Source: Cordilura impudica (lineage: Eukaryota > Arthropoda > Insecta > Diptera > Scathophagidae). Taken from it: a stretch of DNA of 64,000 nt. Below are positions 45,085-56,672 of this stretch, one piece after another (within the stretch, counting starts at the first letter, position 1; every line of letters starts with the position of its first letter). The position numbers and the translations under genes are program-made. The notes under the pieces are model-generated. The model saw only the letters and a program-made list of their open reading frames with translations. It ran no database searches and was not told the DNA's origin. The stretch spans positions 219,758,868-219,822,867 of the forward strand of contig OY821518.1 in assembly GCA_963682025.1 (NCBI GenBank), in the 5' to 3' direction.

Positions 45085-46215
45085 TATTTAAACTCTCATT
45101 TCCTCCGTCACTGTGCGTGACTATTTATACCCTATACCACTATGTGGTTTGGGTATAATGACTTTGTGCTGCTGTTTGTAACTACCAAAAACATTTGACC
45201 TAGACCCATATTTTATTATACCGATCGACTCAGAATCACTTTCTGAATCACTTTCTGAGTCGATTAAGCGATGTCCGTCCGTCCGTCTTGGTGTCCATCT
45301 AAACTTGGTAATCAAACTACAGGTCGGCAACATGAACATATTTTAATAACATCTGGTATACTGGCTTTTATCAGCCATAGGATAAAACCTGGTGAAATTG
45401 GTGAAATTCAGTCCACGTTCAGACCTAGTCCCCATACAAATGGCCCCTATGAAATGGCCCCATACAAATGGCCCCTATCATATAGATCTCCGTCAAATTG
45501 GGTTTGTTTATTACACCTATTTATCGTATGTCCAAAAATGACCCCATATGTCATTCTTTGTCATAGCCCCGTATAAAGCTGCTGCCCGATTTTCACATAA
45601 ATCTATCAAAAAAAACATAAATATTTCATAGATTTTTCTCAAATTTGCTTTGTATGTATTTTTTCAAAATATAAGTGACTCTACCAAATATGGCCAGGAT
45701 CGGTCCATTTTTCGACCCAGTCCCCATATAAATATAGCAACCGATGTGAACTTTTTAATATCTGCAGCCAAAAAAAATAATAACAATGCCACTCAAAATT
45801 GGGTTATGCTTATTTTCTATATCCAATTAGTTGGATTAATGTATAATTTTTTTTTTTCAACAAATTCATAATTCAATACTGTAATAAGAGACATTAGTCT
45901 TGTGTATAGAATTTCAAATTAATAAATAAATAAATAAATAAGACATAGGGTCTGTTAACCATGGCATAGGGTATCGTATAGTCGGTCTAGACCGACTATA
46001 ATTTTCTCACTTGTTTAATATTAATCTTTGGTCACAACAAGTCTACGGAACAAGGTTCAGATTGATTTGACGAGGAGAAATAGGGTTCTGTGCGTGAATG
46101 TGCGTGACTATGCGTGACTGCTCCAAAAATAATCTATAGTCACAACAAGATTATGGGCTAAATTTGAGATCAATTGGATGAGGAGGAATGAGGTTGCCCC
46201 ATGGCACAAAGACAG
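45085..46215 (-). repeat. Family E repeat, copy 3, split by an A element
   Basis: The minus-strand E sequence 'cctccgtcactgtgcgtgac' ends at 45124 and resumes at 46018 with 'aatattaatctttggtcaca', which are adjacent in the E copy near 60.3 kb. A second unit follows (46080-46200), then an (ACAG)n tract at 46207-46222. Confidence 0.75.
45125..46017 (-). mobile_element. A-type Helentron-like element, copy A8
   Basis: Full-length inverted copy inserted in the E repeat. No flanking duplication is seen when the E sequence is rejoined. It carries its own ~100-bp insert at about 45840-45945, ending in (AAAT)n like a truncated LINE 3' end, and a duplicated 'cccctatgaaatggcccca' stretch near 45446-45476. 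Confidence 0.85.
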
Positions 46216-46345
46216 ACAGACAGAGAGTTTGAGTTAAAAAAAGAGTTTGGAAATCAGGCATGTATTACATACTCATATATAAATCCAGATGTTTCAAAAA
46301 CTGCAAGTAAGAAAAATTTTTTTCCAGATGCTAGAAAATATAGGT

Positions 46346-46774
46346 ACATATCGCACTTGTACGTCTAAAGTGAGTCAACTCAAAATTTTTTAATTTTCAC
46401 TTTTTGCAAGAAAACAATACAATATGACCACTGTATATCCATCCACTGTAAAAATCTTACATCGATTTTTCTAGTCTTTCGCAAAAAAAAAAAAAATACA
46501 GTTATAACCCTCTTTGTGTTATAAGAGTAGCTTCTTTAGAATCCACTAAAAAGACATATTTTGAGTTCCACCCAAAGGAATTGTTATTTCTGCTGATCAT
46601 TGAAGAAATCGCAAAAACAACTACTGTTGTATTCTTATTTTTTTTCGCAATTCTTTACAATGAAACATCTGGTTTTAAATTTTGTAGTAAATATTAAAAA
46701 ACACCGTCTTTTCCTCTACTGAAAATTTTAAAATTTTGAGTTTACTCACTTTAGAGGTACAGGTGCGATATGTT
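46346..46774. mobile_element. MITE-like element with ~55-bp inverted ends
   Basis: ACATATCGCACTTGTACGTC and following 'taaagtgagtcaactcaaaa' at the left match, reverse-complemented, 'ttttgagtttactcacttta' - 'gaggtacaggtgcgatatgt' at the right. The interior of ~320 bp has no coding content. Family unknown. Confidence 0.7.
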
Positions 46775-47650
46775 TTAAGATGAGTCTTATCTCTTTGCTG
46801 TTGACATTTAAAAAGGATCAGCAACACCACTTTAAAATATATTTTATGTCTCTTAAGCATCAAAGCCCGAGTGTTTCTAGAGCGACAAAATTTTTTTGAA
46901 AAGGTCGTTGTATTATTCGCTCTCGATAAAATACTTCATAATAGCTTCGAAATAATCAGCTAGTCAAGCGAATATCATATATAAAATTTGGACTAGTCCG
47001 AAGAGATCGGCCCAAAATTTTTCAAAGATCAAGGAAATTTGTGCAGTTTTCTTTAACTGTCATTATGTCGTTCAATACGAATTCCTTCCGCCGGACCAAT
47101 CATTGACAGATAATGAGTGTTTTGCTTCATGGGTGTGAAACTATTCACAAAAATAGGTTAGATCTGTTATCAGAGTGTCCTTGGCCTTTGCACCACGATA
47201 ATTCACCGTCTAATTGATTTTTGGAGACTAATTAGCACCGCATCACTTCTAGCTATTCATTAAACTCAAAGATCACTTTGAGATTTGAATCGATTGAGGA
47301 GATAAAAGCCATATATGTACATGCTCGTTTTGAAGGCCATTTCAAAAATCAACTTTTAAAAATATTTCGAGGATTGGAAGAAACGTTCACTTTGAGGGTG
47401 ATAAAATTAATTTGGAAAATATTTTTCATATTAAAAAAAACTCACCTTTTCACTTGAAAAATTCTATAAATTTCAGAATTATTTTTCATATTTTTTTTTG
47501 CATACATTACGCATGTTTAATATCTAATATGCTTTCAATATTAATCATACGTTGGCTGCTTATAAAAGTTTTGAGAAATTTAATATTATAAGTGGATTAG
47601 ATGACTTTGTTTCTGGAAATTCAATTGTGTTCGTCTGTCCTTCAATTATC
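46775..47650. other. AT-rich spacer
   Basis: No gene, RNA or repeat recognised. Confidence 0.35.
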
Positions 47651-48159
47651 TTAACCTTTATCTCACCCTTGTGTGGAAAACCACACAATATGAAAATATT
47701 TTGTACACAGAAAAAATAATAATTTAGCGATGTTTATGAAATTTCTTGACTTTTGCTGTTGCATCAATTTTATAGAGAAAACGTATTAATTGATTCAAAA
47801 ATATTTTTTTACAACGAGATATTTAAAAAGTGACGTTGCTTACTCTGGTTTGTGGTTTTCCACACATATTTAATTTATATATATTTTGTACTAGGAACAT
47901 AATTTTTTGCCATCAAATGCCCATTACTATTGATGTTATGACAAACTGTGTACCTATTATACAATATAAACAATTGATAATGTTATTCTGAAGTGATCAA
48001 ATGTATATGCAAAGGAACAGTGCTGTGAAAGCTATACCGAAATCGACTCAAACTTTTTACATGCATATATCTGTGTTCTATTTTGGCTGGACTTTACAGG
48101 TCTATGCTTCTAACTAATCTAATGTTTTATATACAATTGTGATTATTTAGATGAAAGAA

Positions 48160-48790
48160 TGAGACAATGTTGGATTTATTTAGAGCGATTATGTCGAAGA
48201 AGACATTTCAATACATGAATAGTGTTATTTGTTCCGATAACATTATAAACAGACATCAAAAAGGCTTTACGGACTAATTTGCTGCAACTCGTTAAATATT
48301 CGACAAATGGTCTGAACTATTATTACTGCAAACCATCTGAATATGTTACATTTGATGAACAATTGCTAGGTTTTCATAGGAGATGCAAGTTTCAACAACA
48401 TATGCCTTCTAAGCCGATACGGAATTAAATTTTGGGTTTTAGTTTGCTCTAAAACTTATTACGTTTAGAAAATGCAACCATATTTGGGTAAAACAGTTGG
48501 TGGTTTAACTGAAAAAATTAAGGTGAATGTGTAGTTTTGAATTATGTTCGAAGAGTGAAGGGTCGTAACATAACAGTGGGCAAATTTTTCTGATCTTGCG
48601 AATTTGCCCAAAACTTGTTATCCAAATTGGCAAGCAAACAAACAAACAGTGCCAAGAATTTTCTTGCGTGATCTTAGAATATGTATTAGCAACAATTTAC
48701 AAAATGAATCAGTGGGGGAGCCCAGTTGCTCAATAGCACATTCCACGTCTTCAATGTTTCGTCAACCTTCAGAATCTGGAGAGCGCTAAT
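48160..48790 (+). pseudogene. piggyBac-type transposase relic
   Basis: Recognisable pieces are 'MSKKTFQYMNSVICSDN' (equivalent to the R..F..I...L.F.D block) and 'PSEYVTFDEQLLGFHRRCKF' with the first catalytic Asp, then 'QQHMPSKPIRN' followed by a stop and frame changes. The second and third Asp blocks are gone, so the gene is dead. It sits centrally between the TTAA ends. Confidence 0.75.
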
Positions 48791-48954
48791 CAGTATCATT
48801 CGACTTTATCCCAAAAAGATCATAATGTGTTTCTCTGAATATCGAGAAAGTATATGTAAGCATACTAATAACCCTAATGTTTATTTAAATGTATTGAAGA
48901 GAAACTAATTTTATGTAATAGATACCAAAATATAAAAATCTATAATATAAATGG

Positions 48955-49317
48955 GCTAGACCATTTCTTGTGATCCATGTTTTGTTCTACCGTTTTATCC
49001 CGATTTTCACCAAACGTATATTATTTGAAAGGTATTTCTTTTTATCAGTTTTGCAGATTTTCCGATTTTAAAATTTTTCCCTTTATTTTGAGTAAATTGC
49101 ATTTAAAATTGCTACTAACACGTACACAAAATTATACAATGCTATGTGTGTGTTTATTAAATATGTTAATGTGTTTGTAATAAAAATGACTTTGTTTTTT
49201 GTGTTGATTTGTGAATTGGCTATAATCGCTTAGCATACCTTTAGGGTCTTTATTTAATAAAAAAAATAAAATTTCCTAGAATTTGCACTCGAATTTCGAG
49301 GGCTGGAATCTGCTGGT
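48955..49317 (+). repeat. Family D repeat, copy 2
   Basis: Matches 38245-38598 nearly throughout, from 'cgttttatcccgattttcac' to the CTCGAATTTCGAG palindrome and 'gctggaatctgctgg'. The final CTGG still satisfies CTRR. It lies inside piggyBac element 2. Confidence 0.6.
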
Positions 49318-49544
49318 ATATGTTATTGATGGTAAATCATGATTTTAAATAAAAAAATATATTTTGCTAGTACAAAATATGTAGACATCCCGTATGTGTG
49401 GAAAACGACACAAGAGGGTAAACAGCGTAAGTTTTTTTGAGGGTGAGATGAAGGTTAAGAATCGCAACCTCAAGTTTTAATACAAGAGTCCTTCAAACTA
49501 AATTTTTCAAGCCGTTATATAGTACATATATATTGGCTTGTGCT

Positions 49545-49905
49545 TCTTCTATTATACCGATCGACTCAGAATTACTTTATGAGTCCAATTACCTATGTCC
49601 GTCCATCTGTCCGCTGTGTCTCTGATAAAGCTGCTTTCCGGTTTTCACTTAAATTTATCACCCGGTCTTCACTTATATTTTATATTTTTTTGTAGAAAAT
49701 AAATGCCTATACCTAATATGGTCTGGGCCTATCCCTTATATAATATAGCATCCGATTTGGATTTTTTCATATCTGCATTAATATCAATTGTCACTCAAAT
49801 TTTTTGATACATATTTTCTATATCCAATGGGTTAAACTTGGACCCATTCTCTAAACGCATGGTAAATGGTATCGTGCAGTCGGATTAGGTCGAGGCCGAC
49901 TATTG
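49545..49905 (-). mobile_element. A-type element fragment A9, degraded
   Basis: Pieces in minus orientation: 'attataccgatcgactcaga', 'gtccgtccatctgtcc', 'agctgctttccggttttcac', 'ctaaacgcatggta' and a decayed palindrome near 49880. The 3' end is missing. Confidence 0.65.
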
Positions 49906-50463
49906 TCATGTCCAACTATCTCTGGGTGTAAATTACGAAAGCATCTCAATCATAATTTCAACATAGGCAAACTTGGTTATGACCAGCCTCTTTACTATAG
50001 CCGTTAGGTAACTATATCCTATCATTCTGGAATACATTATGCGACCAAAAGTGTCGTTTAGCTATTTGCTACGTTTTAGATATTTAACATTTAACATAAT
50101 ATTCCTTAATCATTTTGGAACATTTTGCCTTTTATAATTTTCTGAATTTTTCACGTTAGATATTTTATATGCTCTTTCTCTACCTAGATAGACTTAAGCC
50201 CAGAGATGTAGTCATGTGGCATTTTGAGACAGCAAACATAGGCAAAATTGCCAAAGAGCTAAAATTTGCATTGAGCTCTTTGTGTTATTTATTTTATTTA
50301 TTATATTAATTTTGATACAGCTTTAATACGGTGTTGAAATTACCAGCAAGATTTTTAAAAGCAATGCAAATGCACCGTACGTAATGCATAAAAATACTAT
50401 ATTAAGAAACATTCTTAAAAAAGTGAAACAAAGATTTATATTGAGAAATCCGAAGTGATAGAA
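49906..50463. other. AT-rich spacer
   Basis: No gene or element recognised. Confidence 0.35.
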
Positions 50464-50779
50464 AACAAGTAAGATAATTATAGTCGGTCTAGATCGACTA
50501 TACGATACCACATACCATGGTTTATAGACCCTATCTCATCGGTCAAACTAATTGGATATAGAAAATAAGCACAAACCAAATTGGAGTGGCATTGTTATTA
50601 ATATTTTGGGCTGCAGATATGAAAAAGTTCATATCGGGTCCTATATTTATATGGGGATTAGGTCGAAAAATGGACCGATCCTGACCATATTTGGTAAGGT
50701 CACTTATTTTTTGCAAAAACCTATACAAACCAAATTTGGGAAAAATCAGTGCAATAGTTTTGTTTTTTGATAGATTTAA
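50464..50779 (+). mobile_element. A-type element copy A10, cut by piggyBac at TTAA
   Basis: The 5' 316 bp of an A element, running normally up to 'gatagaTTTAA', where intact copies continue 'gtgaagatcgggaagcagc'. Here TTAA is followed at once by CCC, the start of a piggyBac element. Confidence 0.85.
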
Positions 50780-53460
50780 CCCATTTTGGCCCAGACGGGT
50801 AGTTTTCTACCCCTGAACTAAAACCGAGATTTCTGCGAAACTAGACACAGTAAAAAGTACTGGTTGATACTTTGTAAATATTTAGAATGGTTTCTGTGAT
50901 TTACTATCAACCACTCCCCTATGAACAGCCGAGCTCCCACCAACCCCTCATAAAACAATAAACTCCCCAAAAGGACATGTTTTGAATTAAATATTACAAT
51001 TGTGATATCACTTCAATTTGATAAATTGTCTGTAGTACAATACTGCAAAAGGTTTGTTCTATGCAAATATAAATAGATTTATACAGTATACGATTGACAT
51101 AACGGTGCTTTCTTACGTTGAAATTGCATAGGTAGTTTTCTACCCCTTCGGCCAATGTCATAACAACTATTACTTTATATCACATGGTTTTGGTCAGTGC
51201 GGTTCAGTTCTGTTTGTTTACTGCATCGTTGATATAAGTTTTTCGATTGTGTTTGATTTGCGTTAAATATTGGTAAGTATAATAATTAATATTTTGTAAC
51301 CATACATATTATTTGGTAAGTATACATTTTATAGAAAATGATGCGACACAAATTTTTAAAAACGGATGAAATTATGGGAATCTTGATTTCATCGGACGAA
51401 GAAGATGAAGTCACTACAGCGGTTCACAGATCAGAGGTTAATGTTGTATACATTCCACTAGAAGTAGATGAGACAAGTGACAATGAACAAATTAACGATG
51501 AAATTATCGAATTTAACGAGCCACTTGCAGCGGATATCGCTGGGTCGAATTAGAATAAGAAGTCGTCGAAAATTACCCTGAAGATCAAGAAGAAACTGAA
51601 AGAAGCCTCGAACCACCTCCAAAAAAATTTAAATCACAAGCTGAATATGGCCCAACTTCTTGGCATAAGCGTCCCTTTAAATATTCCAAAGAACCAGCTA
51701 ACGTTGAAGCTACAAAAATCGAGGGCATTGTACAAGAATTAGGTAAATATTATTAGAATTAATAATAAAATTATGTCCATAAATCGTTCTCTTGTTGTAG
51801 GTGGAAAATCACCTGCTGAGCTCTTTGCCCTTTTCTTGGATGAAGACTTGTGTACAATGATTATTGAGCTCAGTGACAAATACGCTGGTCAGCAAAATGC
51901 AAGCCTTGGACTCCAACAATATGAATTGAAGCGATTCATTGGTATTTTATTTCTAAGTGGTTACCATGTCCTTCCGCAATGGAAGTTATATTGGTCACTT
52001 CAACCAGACTTGGAAGTCTCGATTGTTCGCAATTCGCTACCTCGATCGAGATTTGAGGCAATCAAGAGGTTCATCCATTTGTCGGATAACAACAGTTTGG
52101 ATACGTCTGATAAATATTCAAGGATTAGGCCATTTTTTGATGCAAACAACAAACGATTTATGCAGTTTGGGATTTGGGCTCATAATTTATCAATTGATGA
52201 ACAGATGATCCCCTACTTTGGAAGACATTCCAGCAAAACGTTCATCCGTGGCAAACCTATTCGATTTGGGTTTAAAGCTTGGTGCTTGTGCTCATCAAGT
52301 GGATATTTGTATCAGTCCATACTATATGGAGGAGCAGCAACTCCACACGACAAAACCATTGGACTTGGAGCGGATGTTGTTCTCAAACTATTGGAGAATA
52401 TTTCATCACCATTGCCTCACAGAATATTCTTCGAGAACTTTTTCACTTCTCTTCATCTCATGTGCCTACTAAGTGATCGTGGATTCTTTGCGACAGGAAC
52501 ATTTTGGGCAAATAGAACTGGAAAAGCCATGCTGCCTGAAAATATGAAAAAAGACGAATATGCAGCAATGCATGATCATGACAAGGAGCTCGTTGTAATA
52601 AGATGGATAGATAATGCAGCTGTTACGATGTTATCAAATCATTCATCAATAGAACCACTCGCTAGAGCAAAGAGGTTTAACCGCAAGCAAAAAAAACATA
52701 TAAACATAAACGTTCCCCCAATGACAAAGGAGTATAATGAAGGTAAGGATACAAAATAATCGATATATGTATATCCCAAGAACCTACTATCTGTTCCTAT
52801 TTTTTTTCGCCCTCTGTCATATGTACGGGGGTGTTGACCTCCATGATAATGCTTTGGGTAATTATCGTATTGGCATACGGGGGAAAAATGGTGGTGGCCT
52901 CTGTTTACAAATATCCTTTCCAACATGATGGTTAATGCATTGAAATTGCATTGCTTGGTTGCAAAAACTGAGAAAAGTAATATAATGCGACAACTGGAAT
53001 TCAGATACCAAATCACTCGAGCTCTTTTATCATCGGAGAAGACTGACCAGGATTTGAATAATATTCCTGGTACTAGCAATGCTTCTAGACATAGCGATGC
53101 GGCTAATATCAATGATACTAAGCATTTTCCTGGCGAGCGTGGTGACGATGTGCCACCCAGACGATGCAAAGTATGTTCGTCAAAGACTCCCTTCATATGC
53201 GTCAAATGTAACGTAAATTTACACGCCAAATGTTTTGGTAAATATTATAAACATCAATAAAATATCTATTCTATTATATATTTTTACTATTCACTGTATA
53301 TAATAATAATTTTTCAATAAATCTTGATGATCTCTCTACTAAATTTGTTTTATTGTTATTATTAGTTTTACGCATATTATGTATATGCAACGGCCCAAGG
53401 GGTAGAAAACTACCAACGCCATATCTCGGAAACCAATTGAGATAACTCAAAGATTTTTTT
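50780..53460 (+). mobile_element. piggyBac-type transposon 3
   Basis: The left end CCCATTTTGGCCCAGACG follows TTAA at 50776-50779. The motif GGTAGTTTTCTACCCC occurs at 50799, again at 51131, and inverted at 53399-53414, the last two with matching neighbours, so they act as subterminal inverted repeats. The true right end with TTAA was not found; it is probably lost or altered where the next element begins. Confidence 0.75.
51338..53260 (+). pseudogene. piggyBac-type transposase, lightly broken
   Basis: ATG at 51338, then an acidic N-terminus (SSDEEDEV). A frame break and stop near 51553 precede 'LEPPPKKFKSQAEYGPTSWH'. An intron with GT at 51743 and AG at 51799-51800 joins to 'GGKSPAELFALFLDEDL'. 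The core has 'LSIDEQMIPYFGRHSSK' (first Asp), 'RIFFENFFTSLHLM' (Glu in place of the usual second catalytic Asp), and 'IRWIDNAAVTMLSN' (third Asp). A second intron probably starts at GTAAGG 52743, although no clear AG is seen before 'GVDLHDNALGNYRIGIRGK'. A frameshift near 52895 follows. The C-terminal zinc region 'CKVCSSKTPFICVKCNVNLH' is intact, ending at 53260. It is the best preserved of the three piggyBac genes here. Confidence 0.85.
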
Positions 53461-54386
53461 AATTTTTCTTAATGAGGTCATTAAGAGGTAGAATTGAGTG
53501 AAAACATGTCAAACCATCATGCCGTTCGGATACAACACCTCTGATTTCAATGAAATTCGCCACAATTGTTGTATGTCGTTGGACTTTAACAAAAAATAAC
53601 TTTTCAGACCCCAGATTCTTACGGCTTCTGAAATATGACGTCATAAAAGATGTAAAAAATTTTAAAAAATCACAAAAGTGTCCTTACAAAAAGCGATAGA
53701 ACTTTTGAACTATACAAGCTACTTTAGTTTTTTTGGTATCTTTTTAAAGGCGAAAGTGCGTCCTTTAAAATTATATGCACATTGTGTTTTTTTTAAGAAA
53801 AGGTCAAAGGTCATATTTTGGGATCTCGAGTTCAAAGGTCCATATCTGAAAAAGTATATTTTCTAAAATTCTTAAAAAAATATATGTCAGGTATTAGACC
53901 CTCTTCTACATTTGCAGAAAATTTAAAGTTGGAGCCTCGATTGGTGTCAGAGTTATAGACCAGAACGTAGTCTTAAGTTTTGTGTTCATACAAGACAAAC
54001 CTTACAAAGGCTTATTATTCTAAATGTATTTCCCATGCGAATTATTTATATTGTATTATTGAAGAAGACATTATAGTTTTCATTTATTTTTTTATTACAA
54101 AATATTGAAAAAAACATTAAAATAATTCAATTCATTTTTTTTAAATAATACTGTTTAAAGCTTTCAGTTGAAATTTGTAATGTAAATTTAAAATGTAGTA
54201 CAAAAAGTATTGAACAAAACAATATTGTTTAATATAATTCAGGTAATTTTTTTGTATTAAAGCTATTTAAAGCTTTTAATTGATAATTTGTGTTTTTAGA
54301 ATTTTTAAAATTTATTACAAAAATTATTTTTAAACTTTTAAAAGGTTGAGTTAAATATAATATTTATTCAGACAGTAAAACTTAAA

Positions 54387-55521
54387 TTAGTAACGAACAA
54401 TTAAAAATTCGCTATCATTTGAAAAAATCTTTACTCTTAACTTATTTTCTCCTTCAGGAATTGTGCGCAGCCCAAAAAAGCGTTCTCTTAAAAATTCATC
54501 TTCTTCTCTATGATCATCTTCAGAAAGATATATGAAATTGCAATTTTTAAGGTTTGTTCGGCACCAATCGAACAAGGGTTGTGGCGTTGTGATCTGGTTG
54601 TCTAGTGGTCTTTGTAAGCTAACTTTATGTACCTCTCTTTTGACTGTGCCTCCAAGGCCGTCACTAGGGCCTTTTCCATGGCTAGTAGCGAAAAAGTGCC
54701 ATTCAGCATCGCAACCAAAATCTGCCTTATGATAGCATAAATTCACAAAATTTTTTTTATTTTTAAATTGTCCTGCACATCCATCCGAGAAGTATATTAT
54801 TATTTGTGGATCTTTTTTAGTTATTTTTTAAAAATATATGAAAGTGTTTGTGGAATAAATGGACCGCTACAGTGTTATGTACAAGACAGCTCGATATAAT
54901 TATAAAATTTGTGTTTTTCAGTATTCCATCGGATTTATAATAAATAACAATTGGACACAATGTTGCTTGTGCATTGTTCCAATGAAATCCTTGGGCAGAA
55001 TCTTGAATAGTAAATGACACGTTTTCAGAAAAATCACAAACAACGACATATTCGTTTTCTTTTAAAGATGATTTTTTGTATGTTAAAAAGCCATTCTGTT
55101 GTTTTGACATAAAAGAATGTTGAAGTAATTTTTTTAGTTTTTCAGAGAGTAAATCTAAAAAATCATCGGTTGGTTGGATCATCGTTTCCAATTTGTCTCT
55201 ATCAGTATTTATCCATTGTTTATACTTTATTTCATCAATGTTATTTTCTTCCAATAATTGGCGAAGTGTATCTATTAAACTATCTGTTCCAGGACAAAAT
55301 TTACACTTTCCAATATAGCAGTATGGAGATTCTGAAGAGCACACAATTTTTAATCTAAGTCTACATGAATGGCATATTCTATTTGATGTTGAAATATTTT
55401 TACATATGACAGTCATCACTCTTGAGCTCTTCTTATTCCTATATATATATGATATATATTTATGTCCCACTTTTTCGAAAGGGTTGCAACAATACATTTT
55501 TTTATGTGACATTTTAAACAC
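54387..55521 (-). pseudogene. Unclassified DDE-type transposase, one frameshift
   Basis: Two minus-strand frames, 55521-54817 and 54746-54387, join through one frameshift near 54825. Order: 'MYCCNPFEKVGHKYISYIY' and a Cys-rich N-terminal part, 'DTLRQLLEENN', 'VVVCDFSENVSFTIQDSAQG' (candidate first Asp), 'GFHWNNAQATLCPIVIYY', 'IYFSDGCAGQFKNKKNFVN' (candidate second Asp), then 'EWHFFATSHGKGPSDGLGG' and 'LKNCNFIYLSEDDHREE'. I know this layout from many unnamed insect and cnidarian proteins but cannot name the superfamily. Apart from the single shift the gene looks complete, about 390 residues, no intron. Confidence 0.75.
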
Positions 55522-55741
55522 AGATCACAATTATTTAAATTTTTTAAACTAATTTTTTGCGAGTTTTCTTTCAAGGTCACGTGCTGAAATCGAACTGTCC
55601 AAATAATGAAACAATATATTCTTTAAGCTTAAAATTCATGTATGTATCTACCTATGCAAAAAAAAAATTAACGGTATTTTGCAACAACAATAAAAGCTTC
55701 GTGTGATGATAGAAAGAGAAAGGTTACACATGTATGTGGTT

Positions 55742-55989
55742 TTTTTTCAAAATATAAGTGACTTTACCAAATAGGGTCAGGATCGGTTCATTTTTCGACC
55801 TAGTCCCCTTATAAATATAGCACCCGATATGAACTTTTTCATATCTGCAGCCAAAAAAATTAATAACAATGCTTATTTTATGCTTATTTTTTATATCGAA
55901 TTAGTTCGACCGAAGAGATAGGGTCTCTAAACCATGGTATAGGGTATCATATGGTCGGTATAAACCGACTATAATTTTCTTACTTTTTT
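55742..55989 (-). mobile_element. A-type element fragment A11 (5' part)
   Basis: Minus-orientation 5' third only, from 'aaaatataagtgactttacc' to the palindrome and 'ttttcttac'. It lies inside the long-inverted-repeat transposon, hence younger than it or brought in with it. Confidence 0.75.
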
Positions 55990-56528
55990 TTTCACTTACA
56001 CGTGTAGATTAATTAAAAAAAAAAACTGCAAAAACAATCGAAACAGAAAGTGTGCACATACATACTTCAGCTTGTACAAAACAATTAATTGAGTACGAAC
56101 ACAAAACACACTTAATACCACGTTCTGGTCCATAACTCTGACACCAAATGAGGCTTCACCTTTAAATTTTCTGAAAATGTAGAAGAGGGTCTAATACTTG
56201 ACATATATTTTTTTAAGAATTTTAAAAAATATGCTTTTTCAGATATGGACCTTTGAACTCGACATCCCAAAATATGACCTTTGACCTTTTCTTAAAAAAA
56301 CACAGTATGCATATAATTTTAAAGGACGTAATTTCACCTTTAAAACGATATCAAAAAAACTAAATTAGCTTGCACAGTTCAAAAGCTCTATCGCTTTTTG
56401 TAAAGACACTTTTGTGATTTTTTTAAATTTTTTACAACATTTATGACGTCATTTTTCGGAACCCGAAAGAATCTGGGGTCAAATTTTTTTTGATTAATTC
56501 TACTCTTATAGTATATGACATTTGTGTC

Positions 56529-56672
56529 ATGGACACACAGACGGACGTACGGACGGACAGCGCTAAATCGACTAAATCGATTCAGAATGTGATTCTGAGT
56601 CGATCGGTACAATAAAAGATGGGTCTAGGTCAAATAATTTTGGTAGTTACCAACAGCAGCACAAAAGCATAT
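56529..56672 (+). mobile_element. A-type element fragment A12 (3' part)
   Basis: Starts abruptly at 'atggacacacagacggacg', right at the edge of the long inverted repeat, and runs through 'gatcggtacaataaaagatg' to 'caacagcagcacaaaagcat'. It could be the other half of A10, with the nested transposons in between, although about 285 bp of A sequence would be missing. Confidence 0.7.

Larger units (their letters stand above)
47655..49454 (+). mobile_element. piggyBac-type transposon 2
   Basis: TTAA (47651-47654) plus CCTTTATCTCACCCT on the left; on the right AGGGTGAGATGAAGG plus TTAA (49455-49458). Both TTAA sites are intact. A subterminal motif TGTGTGGAAAACCACACA recurs near both ends (47669, inverted near 47848, and 49396 with a change). 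A family D copy lies within the right half. Confidence 0.85.
53468..56520 (-). mobile_element. Transposon with ~0.4-0.5-kb inverted repeats, class unknown
   Basis: 53468-53990 and 56092-56520 are reverse complements over most of their length. Shared blocks include 'aaaagcgatagaacttttga', 'aaggtcaaaggtcatatttt', 'tattagaccctcttctac' and 'gagttatagaccagaacgt'. The left arm has about 95 bp more. Between them is a minus-strand gene with a DDE-like transposase (54387-55521). An A-element fragment (A11) has been inserted between the gene and the right arm. Confidence 0.8.

Noticed and set aside
51773..51800. ATG at 51773 as the start of a separate piggyBac protein
   Set aside because: The bases 51743-51800 look like an intron (GTAAAT...GTTGTAG), so this Met is intronic; the real start is upstream at 51338.
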